From Lentzea alba (lineage in GTDB: Bacteria; Actinomycetota; Actinomycetes; Mycobacteriales; Pseudonocardiaceae), in the NCBI RefSeq assembly GCF_011067745.1, contig NZ_JAAMPJ010000001.1, positions 248,001 to 312,000 of the forward strand: a stretch of 64,000 nucleotides of DNA, given 5' to 3'. The notes below the pieces were generated by a model, which saw nothing but the letters and a program-made list of their open reading frames with translations, was not told the DNA's origin and did no database searches. Position numbers and translations under genes: made by a program. Shown piece after piece: positions 28,514 to 37,353 of the stretch (positions are counted from its first letter, which is position 1; each line of letters begins with the position of its first letter).

Positions 28514-29083
28514 CTACGCGGCGACGGCTCCGTGCCACTGCCACTGCTCCCGACGTGGCACGCCCGGCAGTTCGTCGCGTCCGGTGCACCACAGCAGCAG
28601 TGCGAACGGGTCGGAATGCGCTGGGGCGTCAGGGAACAGCCGCTCGACCACAGGTGCGCAGTTCTCCGACCGCCACCGCACTCCGAACGCCTGCGCGATG
28701 TCGTGGGTGTGCATCGTCAGTTCGGTGATGCCCATCGCGGCGAACCCGGCCGCGTCCGAGGTGCCCCACGGGTGCCAGGCCCGCGCGTCCGGGGAGGCGG
28801 CGACGGTGCGGGACAACAACGTCGCGGTGGTCGTGACGCCTTCGAGGCAGTGCTCGAGCGGCAGGCCGGGCCGGAGCGTGCCGAGCAGGCTGGTCCAGCG
28901 CCGGTCGGCACGGGTGGCCAGCAGGGCGGTGTAGCCGAGCAGCCCCTCGACCACGTGGTCGAGCGTAGTGCGGCAGGACCACTCCAGTCCGGTGGCGCGG
29001 CGGGAGAAGCCGTCGTCGGGCAGTTCGCGCAAGACCTCCACGCACTCGCGGGCCGTGGCGTCGAGCAGTGCGGGCCACTCCAT
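28514..29083 (-). CDS. DinB/mycothiol-dependent maleylpyruvate isomerase-like protein
   Basis: A 189-residue four-helix protein of the DinB superfamily common in mycothiol-producing actinobacteria. The N-terminal helix LDATARECVEVLRELPDDGF leads to a metal-binding His (SCRTTLDHVVEGLLGY). A second site is MHTHDIAQAFG. It could be a thiol-transferase or isomerase. It starts with ATG 1 nt after the stop of the imine-reductase-like gene. A GT stop lies 9 nt beyond its 3' end. Confidence 0.75.
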   Translation of the reverse strand: MEWPALLDATARECVEVLRELPDDGFSRRATGLEWSCRTTLDHVVEGLLGYTALLATRADRRWTSLLGTLRPGLPLEHCLEGVTTTATLLSRTVAASPDARAWHPWGTSDAAGFAAMGITELTMHTHDIAQAFGVRWRSENCAPVVERLFPDAPAHSDPFALLLWCTGRDELPGVPRREQWQWHGAVAA

Positions 29084-29084
29084 C

Positions 29085-29924
29085 TCAGGCCGCCTTCGCG
29101 CGCAGCAGTTCGATGATCCGCGCCCAGCCGTCGGTGCCGTGGCCTGCTTCGACCGCCTTCTGCGCGTAGTCGTGGAACAGCCGTGGCAGCGCCGCGTCGA
29201 TCTTCCTGACCTCGCTGGCGTGCACCAGGTGGTCCAAAGTGGCGAGGTGGACGTCCAAGGTGGCGTCGGAACCGGGGTAGTCGCCGGCGTCGACCTGCTC
29301 GGCATAGGTGCTGATGAACCCGGCGACCGGGCCGAGCCAGCGAGTGGCCAGCGGCGTGAAGTGCTGTGCGGTGGCACCGTCGGCGGTCACCAGTGCGCTG
29401 GCGTGCAACCAACCGGTGAGCGTCGCCCACATGATGCCCAGCAGTGCCGTGTCGTACAGGGCGGCGAGACCGGGGTCCGCGCCGAGGTTCACCGGTTCGG
29501 CGAGCACCGACAACAGGTCCTTCGCCGTCTCGAACGCGTCCTGGTCACCGCTGTAGAGGATCATCGAGCCCTGGTCGCCGATGCCGGGCGGCGTGGTCAT
29601 GATGCCGCCGTCGACGTAACGCGGGCCGGCCATCGCGCGAGCCTGTTCCGGTGAGCCGGACGTGAGGTTGACGAGGATGCCGGGCAGGGCCGGGTCGAGG
29701 ATCTCGGCCAGCGCCGGGTAGTCGAGCACGCAGGCCACCACCACAGGTGCGGAGTGCTGAGCCTCCTGGGCGGACGTCGCGGCGTGGGCGCCTTGAGCCA
29801 CCAAGGGCGCGACCTTGGCTTCCGTGCGGTTCCAGACCGTGACGCGGTGTCCGGCGCGCAGAAAGGCAGCGGCGAGCGCGGAACCCATCTGACCGAGGCC
29901 GAGCACGGCAACATCGGAGTGCAT
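29085..29924 (-). CDS. NAD(P)-dependent beta-hydroxyacid/imine-reductase-like oxidoreductase
   Basis: A 279-residue enzyme with the N-terminal Rossmann motif VAVLGLGQMGSALAAAFLRAGH and the NADP-favouring WNRTEAK. The helical C-terminal dimerisation domain contains LHASALVTADGATAQHF and an acidic residue region, as in actinobacterial imine reductases. Reduction of a cyclic imine or a 3-hydroxyacid is possible. The ATG at 29924 was chosen. It diverges from the GlxA-type regulator 116 nt away, which may control it. Confidence 0.83.
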   Translation of the reverse strand: MHSDVAVLGLGQMGSALAAAFLRAGHRVTVWNRTEAKVAPLVAQGAHAATSAQEAQHSAPVVVACVLDYPALAEILDPALPGILVNLTSGSPEQARAMAGPRYVDGGIMTTPPGIGDQGSMILYSGDQDAFETAKDLLSVLAEPVNLGADPGLAALYDTALLGIMWATLTGWLHASALVTADGATAQHFTPLATRWLGPVAGFISTYAEQVDAGDYPGSDATLDVHLATLDHLVHASEVRKIDAALPRLFHDYAQKAVEAGHGTDGWARIIELLRAKAA

Positions 29925-30040
29925 TGCGTTGTCCCCCAAGGGTTGTCGGTTGATCTCCACCACCCTCGCAAGATCCGCGCGGCGCCGATAGTGGCACAAA
30001 TGCCGACAGTCGAACGATTGTTGCCAGCTACCGTGTGGGC

Positions 30041-31003
30041 ATGAACGTGGTGGCGATCTTGGTGACCGATGACGACGCACCGGCCCTCTGGGACGTCTAC
30101 GAGGCCGGGCTGGCGTGTGTGGTGTTCGGCGTCGACCACTTCGACCCCTGGTACACGCTGCGGTTGTGCGGCCTGAACCCCGCGGCGCCACGGGCCCGGC
30201 ACGGCTGGACGCTCAGCCCCGAGCACGGCTTGGAAGGCCTCCAAGGTGCGGACACGATCATCATCCCGTCCGTTCCGCAGGCGGTTCTCGACGGCACCGA
30301 GGCGCTGGATCCGTTGCTGGTCAAGGAACTCCAGGACGCCGCGGACAACGGCGTGCGCATCGCCGCGCTGTGCAACGGCGCGTTCGTGCTCGCCGAGGCC
30401 GGGCTGCTGAACGGGCGCCGCGCCACCGCGCACTGGTCCTACACCGACCAGCTGGCCCGCCGGTACCCGGAGGTCGAGGTCGACGACTCGGTGCTCTACA
30501 TCGACGACGGCGACGTCCTCACCAGCGCGGGTGCGGCCGCAGGCCTCGACCTGTGCCTGCACCTGGTGCGACAGGACTTCGGCGCGCACATCGCCAACCA
30601 GTTGGCGCGCAAACTGTGCGTGCCCGCGCATCGCACCGGAGGCCAGGCGCAGTTCGTCACACGGCACGTGCCCGAGACCGACGACGACAGCATCGCGCCG
30701 GTGCTGGAGTGGGCGACGAAGCACCTGGACCGGCCGCTCACCGTCGCCGCGCTCGCCCGCCGTGCCGGGATGAGCAAGCGCACGTTCTTCCGCCGCCTGC
30801 ACGACGCCACGGGCAGCACGCCGTTGCGGTGGCTGCTCGCCCAACGGGTCGCGCACGCCCAGTCGTTGCTGGAGACGACCTCGTTGTCCGTGGAACAGGT
30901 CGCGCAACGCTGTGGCCTGGGCACCGGCGCGAACCTGCGCCGGCACTTCACCACCCACGTCGGCGTCCCGCCCACCGACTACCGCCGCGCCTACGCGGGT
31001 TGA
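30041..31003 (+). CDS. GlxA-type transcriptional regulator (DJ-1/PfpI plus AraC HTH)
   Basis: A 320-residue regulator. The N-terminal DJ-1/PfpI-like domain (about 1-190) has ADTIIIPSVPQAV and the nucleophile-elbow-like AALCNGAFVLAEAGLLNGRR with Cys. The C-terminal AraC domain has two helix-turn-helices (LARRAGMSKRTFFRRLHDAT and VEQVAQRCGLGTGANLRRHF). A TACCGT hexamer ends 6 nt before the ATG, so a leaderless transcript is likely. It probably regulates the divergent oxidoreductase operon. Confidence 0.9.
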   Translation: MNVVAILVTDDDAPALWDVYEAGLACVVFGVDHFDPWYTLRLCGLNPAAPRARHGWTLSPEHGLEGLQGADTIIIPSVPQAVLDGTEALDPLLVKELQDAADNGVRIAALCNGAFVLAEAGLLNGRRATAHWSYTDQLARRYPEVEVDDSVLYIDDGDVLTSAGAAAGLDLCLHLVRQDFGAHIANQLARKLCVPAHRTGGQAQFVTRHVPETDDDSIAPVLEWATKHLDRPLTVAALARRAGMSKRTFFRRLHDATGSTPLRWLLAQRVAHAQSLLETTSLSVEQVAQRCGLGTGANLRRHFTTHVGVPPTDYRRAYAG

Positions 31004-31011
31004 ATGTCCCC

Positions 31012-31569
31012 ATGGGAACCAACCGCGACAAGATGACCAACGGCGAGCCCTACCTGTCGATGGACTCCGAACTGGAGGAGGACCGGCAGCGGGCGCAGCG
31101 CGCGATGGTTCGCTACAACGCGCTGGAACCCGGTGACTACGGGGGCATGCACGCGATCCTGAAGGACTTCGTCGCGGAGATCGGCGAGAACACGGTTCTC
31201 CTGCCGCGCCTGCAGATCGAGTACAGCTACAACACCCGCATCGGCGCGAACAGCTTCATGAACTACGACGGCATCATCCTCGACTGCGGCCCGGTCACCA
31301 TCGGCGACAACGTCATGATGGGCCCGCGCGTGCAGCTGTTGACCGCGTTGCACCCGATCGAGGACCACGACGCGCGGATCGAGGGCTGGGAGACCACCGC
31401 GCCGATCGTCATCGGGGACAAGGTGTGGTTCGGCGGCGGCGTGATCGTGTGTCCGGGTGTGACGATCGGGAACAACACGGTCGTTGGCGCGGGCAGTGTC
31501 GTGACGCGCGATTTGCCTGATCACGTGCTTGCAGTCGGCAACCCCGCACGGGTGGTTCGTAAGATCTGA
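31012..31569 (+). CDS. hexapeptide-repeat O-acetyltransferase (maltose/galactoside type)
   Basis: A 185-residue left-handed beta-helix enzyme. It has the Maa/LacA N-terminal region (DKMTNGEPYLSMDSELEEDR), hexapeptide turns (TIGDNVMMGPRVQLL; VCPGVTIGNNTVVGAGSVV), and the catalytic His in LLTALHPIEDHDAR. The final PARVVRKI is the usual end. It acetylates a sugar hydroxyl from acetyl-CoA. It follows the regulator by 8 nt. Confidence 0.93.
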   Translation: MGTNRDKMTNGEPYLSMDSELEEDRQRAQRAMVRYNALEPGDYGGMHAILKDFVAEIGENTVLLPRLQIEYSYNTRIGANSFMNYDGIILDCGPVTIGDNVMMGPRVQLLTALHPIEDHDARIEGWETTAPIVIGDKVWFGGGVIVCPGVTIGNNTVVGAGSVVTRDLPDHVLAVGNPARVVRKI

Positions 31570-31573
31570 GGTC

Positions 31574-31981
31574 ATGCGCAGCGAGGAGATCCAGATCCGC
31601 ACCGGTGCCGAAGAGGTCGTGCACGACCTCACGCGTGAGTGCGAGCGGTTCCTCTCCGATGAGAACGGCGACGGCCTGCTGCACGTGTGGGTGCCACACG
31701 CGACCGCGGGGGTCGCCATCATCGAGACGGGCGCGGGCAGCGACGACGACCTGCTGACCGCGTTGGAACGCATCCTGCCCCACGACGTGAAGTGGCGGCA
31801 CCGGCACGGCACCCCTGGTCACGGCCGTGACCACGTGATGCCCGCGCTGGTGCCGCCGTACGCGACGATCCCGGTGCTAGGCGGTGTGCTGGCGCTCGGC
31901 ACGTGGCAGTCGATCTGCCTCGTCGACACCAACGTCGACAACCCCGTCCGGACGGTCCGGCTGAGTTTTCTGGCCGGCTAG
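31574..31981 (+). CDS. YjbQ/UPF0047 family protein
   Basis: A 135-residue conserved protein. Typical signatures are EVVHDLTRECERF, VWVPHATAGVAIIE with the conserved His/Thr, HRHGTPGHGRDHVM and LALGTWQSICLVDT. Members weakly complement thiamine-phosphate synthase and may bind a metal. Start is ATG at 31574, 5 nt after the acetyltransferase stop. Its last 105 nt overlap the 3' end of the convergent ABC-2-like gene on the other strand. Confidence 0.9.
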   Translation: MRSEEIQIRTGAEEVVHDLTRECERFLSDENGDGLLHVWVPHATAGVAIIETGAGSDDDLLTALERILPHDVKWRHRHGTPGHGRDHVMPALVPPYATIPVLGGVLALGTWQSICLVDTNVDNPVRTVRLSFLAG

Positions 31982-32836
31982 CAGCAGGACGAGCCCGACG
32001 AGCGCGATCCCGCCGAAGACCCACCACTCGGTGCTGACGGACCCGTCGTACATCAGGGTGCGCAGGCCTTCCGTGGAGAACCGGAACGGCGTCCACGACC
32101 ACAGGACTGCTTTGTAGACCGGGTTGAGCAGTTCCGGCACCTGACCCGCCACAGCGGGTGCCATCAGGTAGAGCAGGCCGAGGATCCCCATCGCGCGGAT
32201 GCCGAGGTGTTTGAACAACCCGGCCTGCAGCAGTGCGAACGACACGGCGACAACGAGCAGGAAGCCCAGTGCCTCGGCGTTGAACGTGACGCCCCACCAT
32301 GCCAGCAGCCCGGTCACGGAGGCAACGACCAGCACGGCCGTGGTCAGCGACGACAGCAACCTCAGCTTGCGGCCTTTCAGCACCACGAACAGCAGACCGG
32401 CGACCATCCCGCCGACCCACAGCAGTGCGCTCGCGGCGAGGGGCGCCGTGCGTTCGGCGGCGGACACGGCCCGGGCCTCGACCTTGAGCGGCAGCCCCGC
32501 ACCTTGCGCGACGCCGGTCAGCACCTGTTGCGCGACCTGCGTGCCGGACGGGTTGATCGCGGGGTTCAGCCGGATCGTCGCCTGACCGGGCACGATCTCC
32601 AGCACGCCGTAGACCTCCTTGTCCGCCAACAGGGTCCGGGCTTCCTCGGCCCCGACGACCCTGAGGTCGACCTCGGCGGAGCCGGCGGCCGCGACGCGTT
32701 CCGCGATCGGCGGAGGCGCCACCACGGCGAGCGGGACGTCGTGCGGGTGCGCGGTCGCCTGCACGCCGAAAGTCAGCAATCCCAGAAGAAACGCCACCAC
32801 CGCGCCTGCGACGGCGGTGACCAGCGCGGTGCGCAT
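31877..32836 (-). CDS. ABC-2-like / YhgE-type membrane protein
   Basis: A 319-residue protein. The N-terminal transmembrane helix (about 3-26) precedes an exported domain of about 120 residues (VPLAVVAPPPIAERVAAAGS, LLADKEVYGVLEIVPG). Five further helices begin near residue 145. This is the layout of DUF3533/YhgE/ABC-2 permease-like proteins linked to efflux or surface protein handling. ATG at 32836 has AGGAGG 6 nt upstream. The reading frame runs 105 nt into the antisense of yjbQ, so its last ~35 residues are encoded opposite that gene. A palindrome lies upstream. Confidence 0.75.
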   Translation of the reverse strand: MRTALVTAVAGAVVAFLLGLLTFGVQATAHPHDVPLAVVAPPPIAERVAAAGSAEVDLRVVGAEEARTLLADKEVYGVLEIVPGQATIRLNPAINPSGTQVAQQVLTGVAQGAGLPLKVEARAVSAAERTAPLAASALLWVGGMVAGLLFVVLKGRKLRLLSSLTTAVLVVASVTGLLAWWGVTFNAEALGFLLVVAVSFALLQAGLFKHLGIRAMGILGLLYLMAPAVAGQVPELLNPVYKAVLWSWTPFRFSTEGLRTLMYDGSVSTEWWVFGGIALVGLVLLLAGQKTQPDRPDGVVDVGVDEADRLPRAERQHTA

Positions 32837-32851
32837 CACGAGCCTCCTAAG

Positions 32852-32867
32852 TTCATCACGTGTTGAA
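32852..32867. promoter_or_regulatory. 16-bp near-palindrome, candidate operator of the ABC-2-like gene
   Basis: TTCATCACGTGTTGAA matches its own reverse complement at 14 of 16 positions. It sits 16 nt before the ATG of the membrane-protein gene, just upstream of its AGGAGG. A TetR-like repressor site is plausible, but no such regulator gene lies alongside. Confidence 0.4.
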
Positions 32868-32926
32868 TTCTGTGGCGAACGGTACGCCCGACACGCCACC
32901 GAAGTCAACGCTTGATGAATTAAGGA

Positions 32927-32949
32927 CTGTCAGACCCACCAGGTACCGT
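32927..32949 (+). promoter_or_regulatory. PafBC/RecA-independent-type leaderless promoter
   Basis: CTGTCAGAC, an 8-nt spacer and TACCGT (32944-32949), with the GTG start 7 nt later. Same layout as the promoters at 3448 and 41916. Confidence 0.5.
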
Positions 32950-32956
32950 TCGGCCC

Positions 32957-33928
32957 GTGACTTACCCAGGCGGCGGACAGGGCGGCTGGAACGACCAGCA
33001 GGGCTGGGGCCAGCAGCAGGGTGACTACCCGAGCGGCGGCTATCCCAGCGGTGGCTACCAGACCGGCGGCTACCCGCAGACCGGTGGTTTCCCGCAGCAG
33101 GGCGGCTATCCCCAGACCGGCGGTTTCCCCCAGCAGGGTCAGGGCGGGTACGGCGGCCTCGGCGTGTACGGCGGGTTCGGCGACGAACCTCCGAAGAAGA
33201 GTAAGAAGACGCTCTGGCTGGTGCTCGGCGCGGTCGTGCTGGTGCTGCTGGTCGGCGGCGGCCTGACGTGGCTGCTGCTCTCGCGCTCGGACAACACCAA
33301 CTCCCAGACCGGCCCGTCCACGCCGACCAGTGCCTCCTCGCAGCCGACCGACGGTCCGTGCAAGGACGACGGCATGCAGTGCGTCCAGACGGGTCTCGGC
33401 TTCAACTACGAGGTCCCCAAGAGCTGGGACGTGCTCGCCGACGCCAAGGTCGGGGTCGAGAAGTTCCCCGGCATCTCGCTGTCGGGCATCACCTCGTACG
33501 GCGACTACCAGTGCGAGGGCAAGGACTTCACGAAGGGCACCACCGGCGGCACGTTGCTGCCCAAGGGCGACATCAACAAGACGGCGACGGACTTCACCAA
33601 GGCCGTGGCGGTGCAGTTCTACTCGTCGGGCGGTGAGCCCAAGGTGGAGGTGTCCCAGCCCAAGGTCGTGAAGATCCAGCACACCCAGAAGACCGGCGAG
33701 AAGGTCGTCGTCGAGGGCGTGCAGGTCGACGCCACGGTCACCCAGTCGGCGAGCAAGTGCCTGGCGAGCAAAGGCATGCTCAAGGTCGTCGTGCTCAACG
33801 GCAGCAGCAAGCTGCACGTGCTGATGGTGAACGGCGACCTGGAGGGCGGCGGAGGCGGCAACAACCCGCCGCTGCCGAAGGAGGCCGAGCTGCAGAAGAT
33901 GATCGACTCGCTGGTGCCGACGACCTGA
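32957..33928 (+). CDS. membrane protein with Gly/Gln/Tyr-rich cytoplasmic repeats
   Basis: A 323-residue protein. Residues 1-75 are low complexity with tandem GGYPQTGGFPQQ-like units. A basic PPKKSKK precedes one transmembrane helix (about 85-107). The exported part has a Ser/Thr-rich linker and a domain of about 180 residues with cysteines (DGPCKDDGMQCVQTGLGF, YQCEGKDF, SKCLASKG) that may pair. It resembles actinobacterial DUF4333/septum-associated-type proteins in layout only. Function unknown. GTG start fits a leaderless mRNA. Confidence 0.7.
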   Translation: MTYPGGGQGGWNDQQGWGQQQGDYPSGGYPSGGYQTGGYPQTGGFPQQGGYPQTGGFPQQGQGGYGGLGVYGGFGDEPPKKSKKTLWLVLGAVVLVLLVGGGLTWLLLSRSDNTNSQTGPSTPTSASSQPTDGPCKDDGMQCVQTGLGFNYEVPKSWDVLADAKVGVEKFPGISLSGITSYGDYQCEGKDFTKGTTGGTLLPKGDINKTATDFTKAVAVQFYSSGGEPKVEVSQPKVVKIQHTQKTGEKVVVEGVQVDATVTQSASKCLASKGMLKVVVLNGSSKLHVLMVNGDLEGGGGGNNPPLPKEAELQKMIDSLVPTT

Positions 33929-33937
33929 TCGCAGCCG

Positions 33938-36925
33938 TCAGCGCGCGCCGCCGTTCGAGGAAACGGCGGCGGGCAGCGGGTTCTCGACGGTGATCTTCTC
34001 CAGCACCGCCAGCGCCCTGCTCTCCCACAAGGAGAGCCGCAGCTCCTGGAACGTCCTCATCGCCTGCTCCACGATGGCGATCGCGTGGAACGTCTCGCCG
34101 CGCTGCGACACGAGCTGAGCCAGGTCGAGCCGGATCCGCGCCGCCCCGACCCGGTCGAGGTTCTCCTCGCACAACAGGATCGCGCGCCGCAGCAACCGGC
34201 CGGCTTCGGCGAACATCCGCATCCGCCCGTTGACCAAGCCGAGCGAGTGCAGCGCGTAGCTCTCGCCGACGGTGTCGCCGGAGCGTCGCACCATGCCGAG
34301 CACCGACGTGATGAGCCGCTGCGCCTGCTCGTGGCGGCCCTGCACCAACATGGCGCCGCCGAGCCGGTACAGCACCTGGGCCTCGACGCGCGGGCTGGAG
34401 ATCTCCCGGCACATGCCGAGCGCGCCGCGCAACTGCCCGACCGCCAGTTCGTGCTCGCCGCGGTCCAGTGACAGCTGCGCGAGCTGGGACACCACGTAGG
34501 CCTGGCCGACGACGTCGTCGGCGCGTTCGAAGCCCGCCAGCGACTGCGCGAAGATCCGGGCCGCGAGCTCCGGGCGTCCCTCGCTGTACTCCAGCAGGCC
34601 CAGGTTCCGGCGCACCAGCGCCAGGCCGTGGGTGTCGTCGAGCTCGGTGAAGAGCTCCAGAGCGGGTTCCAGCGCCGCCCGTGACGCCTTCATGCGCTGT
34701 TGGCTGTGGTGCAACGAGCCCAGCGAACACAGGAGGGCGGCGGTGCCGCGTTTGTTGCCCGCCTTGCGCACGGCCTCCAACGCGTGTTCGTGGGTCTGCT
34801 GCCAGTCGTCGAGATAGCTGCGGGTCTCGAACAACGTCACGAGCGTCATCGCGAGGTCCCAGCACAGCTCGTCCAGCCCCGCGTCGGCGGCCTGCAGGAC
34901 GGCGGCGCAGATGTTCGGGCGCTCGCTCTCCAGCCAACCCAACGGGTCCTGCAGCACGTGGTCGAGGTACGCCGCGTGCGGCTGCCAGCGTCGGCCGGTG
35001 CCGTGCAGGACGGTGAAGTCGCCGCCGTAGAGCCGTTGGTGTGCCTGCTCGGCCATCGCGAGCCAGCCGCCAGCGACGCGTTCCACTGCGGCCAGCTGCG
35101 TGGCCGAAGACTCGTGCACGGCGAGCTGTTCCTTGGCGAACAAGCGAATCAGGCCGTGGAAGCGGTAGCGCGGCAACCCCGCCACGTCGCTGCCGACCAC
35201 GTCGAGCAGCTGGGCGTCCACGAGACGTTCCACCAGGTCGAAGCCGCGGTGGCGGTCGTCGTCGGTGAGCGCGGAGGCCGTCCACACCGGCAGGCTTTCC
35301 GCCTCCAGCAACGACATCAGCCGCATGACACGGCACGTGTCGGGTTCCAGGCCGTCGTAGGTCAACGACAGACTGGCGCGCACGACCATGTCGCCGTGCA
35401 CGAGCTCGTCGAGGCGGTGCCGTTCGTCGGCGAGGCGACCGACCATCGAGGCCAGCGTCCAGTGCGGGCGGGCGGCGAGGCGGGCGCCGATGATCCGCAG
35501 CGCGAGCGGGAGCCCTCCCACGACGTCCACCAGCGCGGACGCCGCGACGGGCTCGCCGCGCAGGCGTTGCGTGCCGATAATGCGGCCCAGCAGCTCCAGC
35601 GCGTCGCCGGAGTCCATGAAGCCGACGTCGACCAGCTGAGATCCGGCGAGGCCCGTCAACCGCTTCCGGCTCGTGACGACGACACCGCACGTGGGCGAGC
35701 CCGGCAGCAACTGGTGCACTTGGGACTCGCTGCCCGCGTCGTCGAGAACCACCAGCACACGGCGGTTCGCGAGCATGCTGCGGTACATGTCCGCGCGTTC
35801 GTCCACACCGTCGGGCAAGGTCGACCCCACGGCACCCAAGGCGGACAGAAACCGGCCGAGCACCTCGGCGGGAGTGGCCGGTTGGGCCTGCGTGCCCCGG
35901 AGGTCGCAGTAGAGCTGGCCGTCCGGGTAGGTCTCGGCGGCGACGCGGTGCGCGACGTGCACCGCGAGAGCGCTCTTGCCGATGCCCGCCTTGCCCGAGA
36001 TGGTCACCACCGGCATGGTCAGGTGGTCACCGGACAGCACCGTCTCGGCGCGCGCCACGACGTCCTGGCGTCCGATGAAGTCCGCGATGGTGGCCGGCAG
36101 CTGACGCGGTGACACGACGTTCTGCACGGTGACCGGGACCGGTTTCTCCTGGTCGAGACGCAACACCTCGTCGTCGGTCAGGATCGCCGTCTCGAGCTTG
36201 CGCAACTGGTCGCTCGGTTCGAGGCCGAGGTGCTCGACGAAGAGGTCGCGGCCGGTCCGGTAGACGTCGAGCGCCTCGGACTGCCGGCCGGACCGGTAGA
36301 GCGCGAGCATGAGCTGACCGCGCGGGCGTTCGCGCAAGGGGTGTTCGGTCACCATGCTCTGCAATTCGCCGATGAGCGCGTGATGTCTGCCGAGCGACAA
36401 CTCGATGTCGACGCAGTTCTCCAGCACGGACAGGCGTTTCTCGTCCAGCCGCAGTGCTTTGTTGTGCAAAGTGGCGGCCGCGCCGCCGAGTGCGGATCCG
36501 CGCCACAACGCGAGTGCCGACCGCAGGACCGTCGACGCCTCTTCCAACCGGCCCTGGCGAACGGCGGCGTCGGAGTCGGCCACGCGGCGCTCGAAAAGAA
36601 AGGTGTCGATCTTGTCGCCCGCCACGCGCAGCAGGTAGCCGGGTTGACGGGTCTCGATCTGGGCGTCGACGCCGACTCGCGTGAACTCCCGCCGGAGCGC
36701 GGACACGCAGATCTGGATCTGCGCCCGTGCGGTCGACGGCGGAGTGTGCTCCCAGACGATGTCGATCAGTTGATCCATGCTGACCACGCGGTTCGCTTCG
36801 AGCAGGAGAGCACCCAGGATCGTCTGCTGACGTCCTGGCGGCACCTGGACCTGCTCCTCGGCGCCGATGACCTCGATGGGGCCGAGCAGCTTGAAAATCA
36901 ACTTCTCATCAGGGGCTGAGCCCAT
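33938..36925 (-). CDS. SARP-family regulator with NB-ARC and TPR domains (AfsR-like)
   Basis: A 995-residue Streptomyces antibiotic regulatory protein of the large type. A winged helix (about 10-90, FKLLGPIEVIGAEEQVQV) is followed by the bacterial transcriptional activation domain (about 95-240, LALYRSGRQSEALDVYRTGR). The NB-ARC ATPase has Walker A ISGKAGIGKSALAV near residue 310 and Walker B RRVLVVLDDAG. TPR repeats run to the C-terminus. The ATG at 36925 was chosen because TACAAT lies 6 nt upstream (leaderless); ATG 36964 is possible. It diverges from the second SARP. Target cluster not in the window. Confidence 0.92.
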   Translation of the reverse strand: MGSAPDEKLIFKLLGPIEVIGAEEQVQVPPGRQQTILGALLLEANRVVSMDQLIDIVWEHTPPSTARAQIQICVSALRREFTRVGVDAQIETRQPGYLLRVAGDKIDTFLFERRVADSDAAVRQGRLEEASTVLRSALALWRGSALGGAAATLHNKALRLDEKRLSVLENCVDIELSLGRHHALIGELQSMVTEHPLRERPRGQLMLALYRSGRQSEALDVYRTGRDLFVEHLGLEPSDQLRKLETAILTDDEVLRLDQEKPVPVTVQNVVSPRQLPATIADFIGRQDVVARAETVLSGDHLTMPVVTISGKAGIGKSALAVHVAHRVAAETYPDGQLYCDLRGTQAQPATPAEVLGRFLSALGAVGSTLPDGVDERADMYRSMLANRRVLVVLDDAGSESQVHQLLPGSPTCGVVVTSRKRLTGLAGSQLVDVGFMDSGDALELLGRIIGTQRLRGEPVAASALVDVVGGLPLALRIIGARLAARPHWTLASMVGRLADERHRLDELVHGDMVVRASLSLTYDGLEPDTCRVMRLMSLLEAESLPVWTASALTDDDRHRGFDLVERLVDAQLLDVVGSDVAGLPRYRFHGLIRLFAKEQLAVHESSATQLAAVERVAGGWLAMAEQAHQRLYGGDFTVLHGTGRRWQPHAAYLDHVLQDPLGWLESERPNICAAVLQAADAGLDELCWDLAMTLVTLFETRSYLDDWQQTHEHALEAVRKAGNKRGTAALLCSLGSLHHSQQRMKASRAALEPALELFTELDDTHGLALVRRNLGLLEYSEGRPELAARIFAQSLAGFERADDVVGQAYVVSQLAQLSLDRGEHELAVGQLRGALGMCREISSPRVEAQVLYRLGGAMLVQGRHEQAQRLITSVLGMVRRSGDTVGESYALHSLGLVNGRMRMFAEAGRLLRRAILLCEENLDRVGAARIRLDLAQLVSQRGETFHAIAIVEQAMRTFQELRLSLWESRALAVLEKITVENPLPAAVSSNGGAR

Positions 36926-37353
36926 TGCTGAATTGTATTTAGGCAAACCTGGACGATCTACCATGATGCGCCGATCTCAACAGGCATCTCAATTGGCCGC
37001 CTCGGCACCGAGCCTTTTCCATCCTGTTTCAGCTGGTCATGCCGTCGGAACGGGAGTGTAGGGCTGGTCGCGCTCTCATGGTGTCGGTGAGGGAAGTTGG
37101 TAATAACTGACGTGATCAGCAAACGCTTGCGTCGGCAGTTCATCACGTGCGGAATCCGGCTCGTGGGCCGCGGTGACGCCAGAGGTACCGCGCGGCCGAT
37201 CTGCTGGTGAGGGAACATCGCGGACCAGGACGAACAAGTTGGAAAGGCTCACCACCACCACGGCCGATTGATACGCGGTGGGTGCGCGATAGCGCGGCGA
37301 TGGGCGGCACTTCTAACTTCCTTCTCGGACGTCGGCAAGAGGAGGCCAGAACC
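36926..37353. other. 428-nt intergenic region between two divergent SARP genes
   Basis: No convincing coding frame. It must hold both promoters. On the minus strand TACAAT lies just upstream of the 995-residue SARP. On the plus strand AGAGGAGG at 37339-37346 is the ribosome-binding site of the 821-residue SARP. A GCAARCGYTTGC-type near-palindrome occurs near 37118-37131. No SARP heptamer repeats could be picked out with confidence. Confidence 0.5.
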
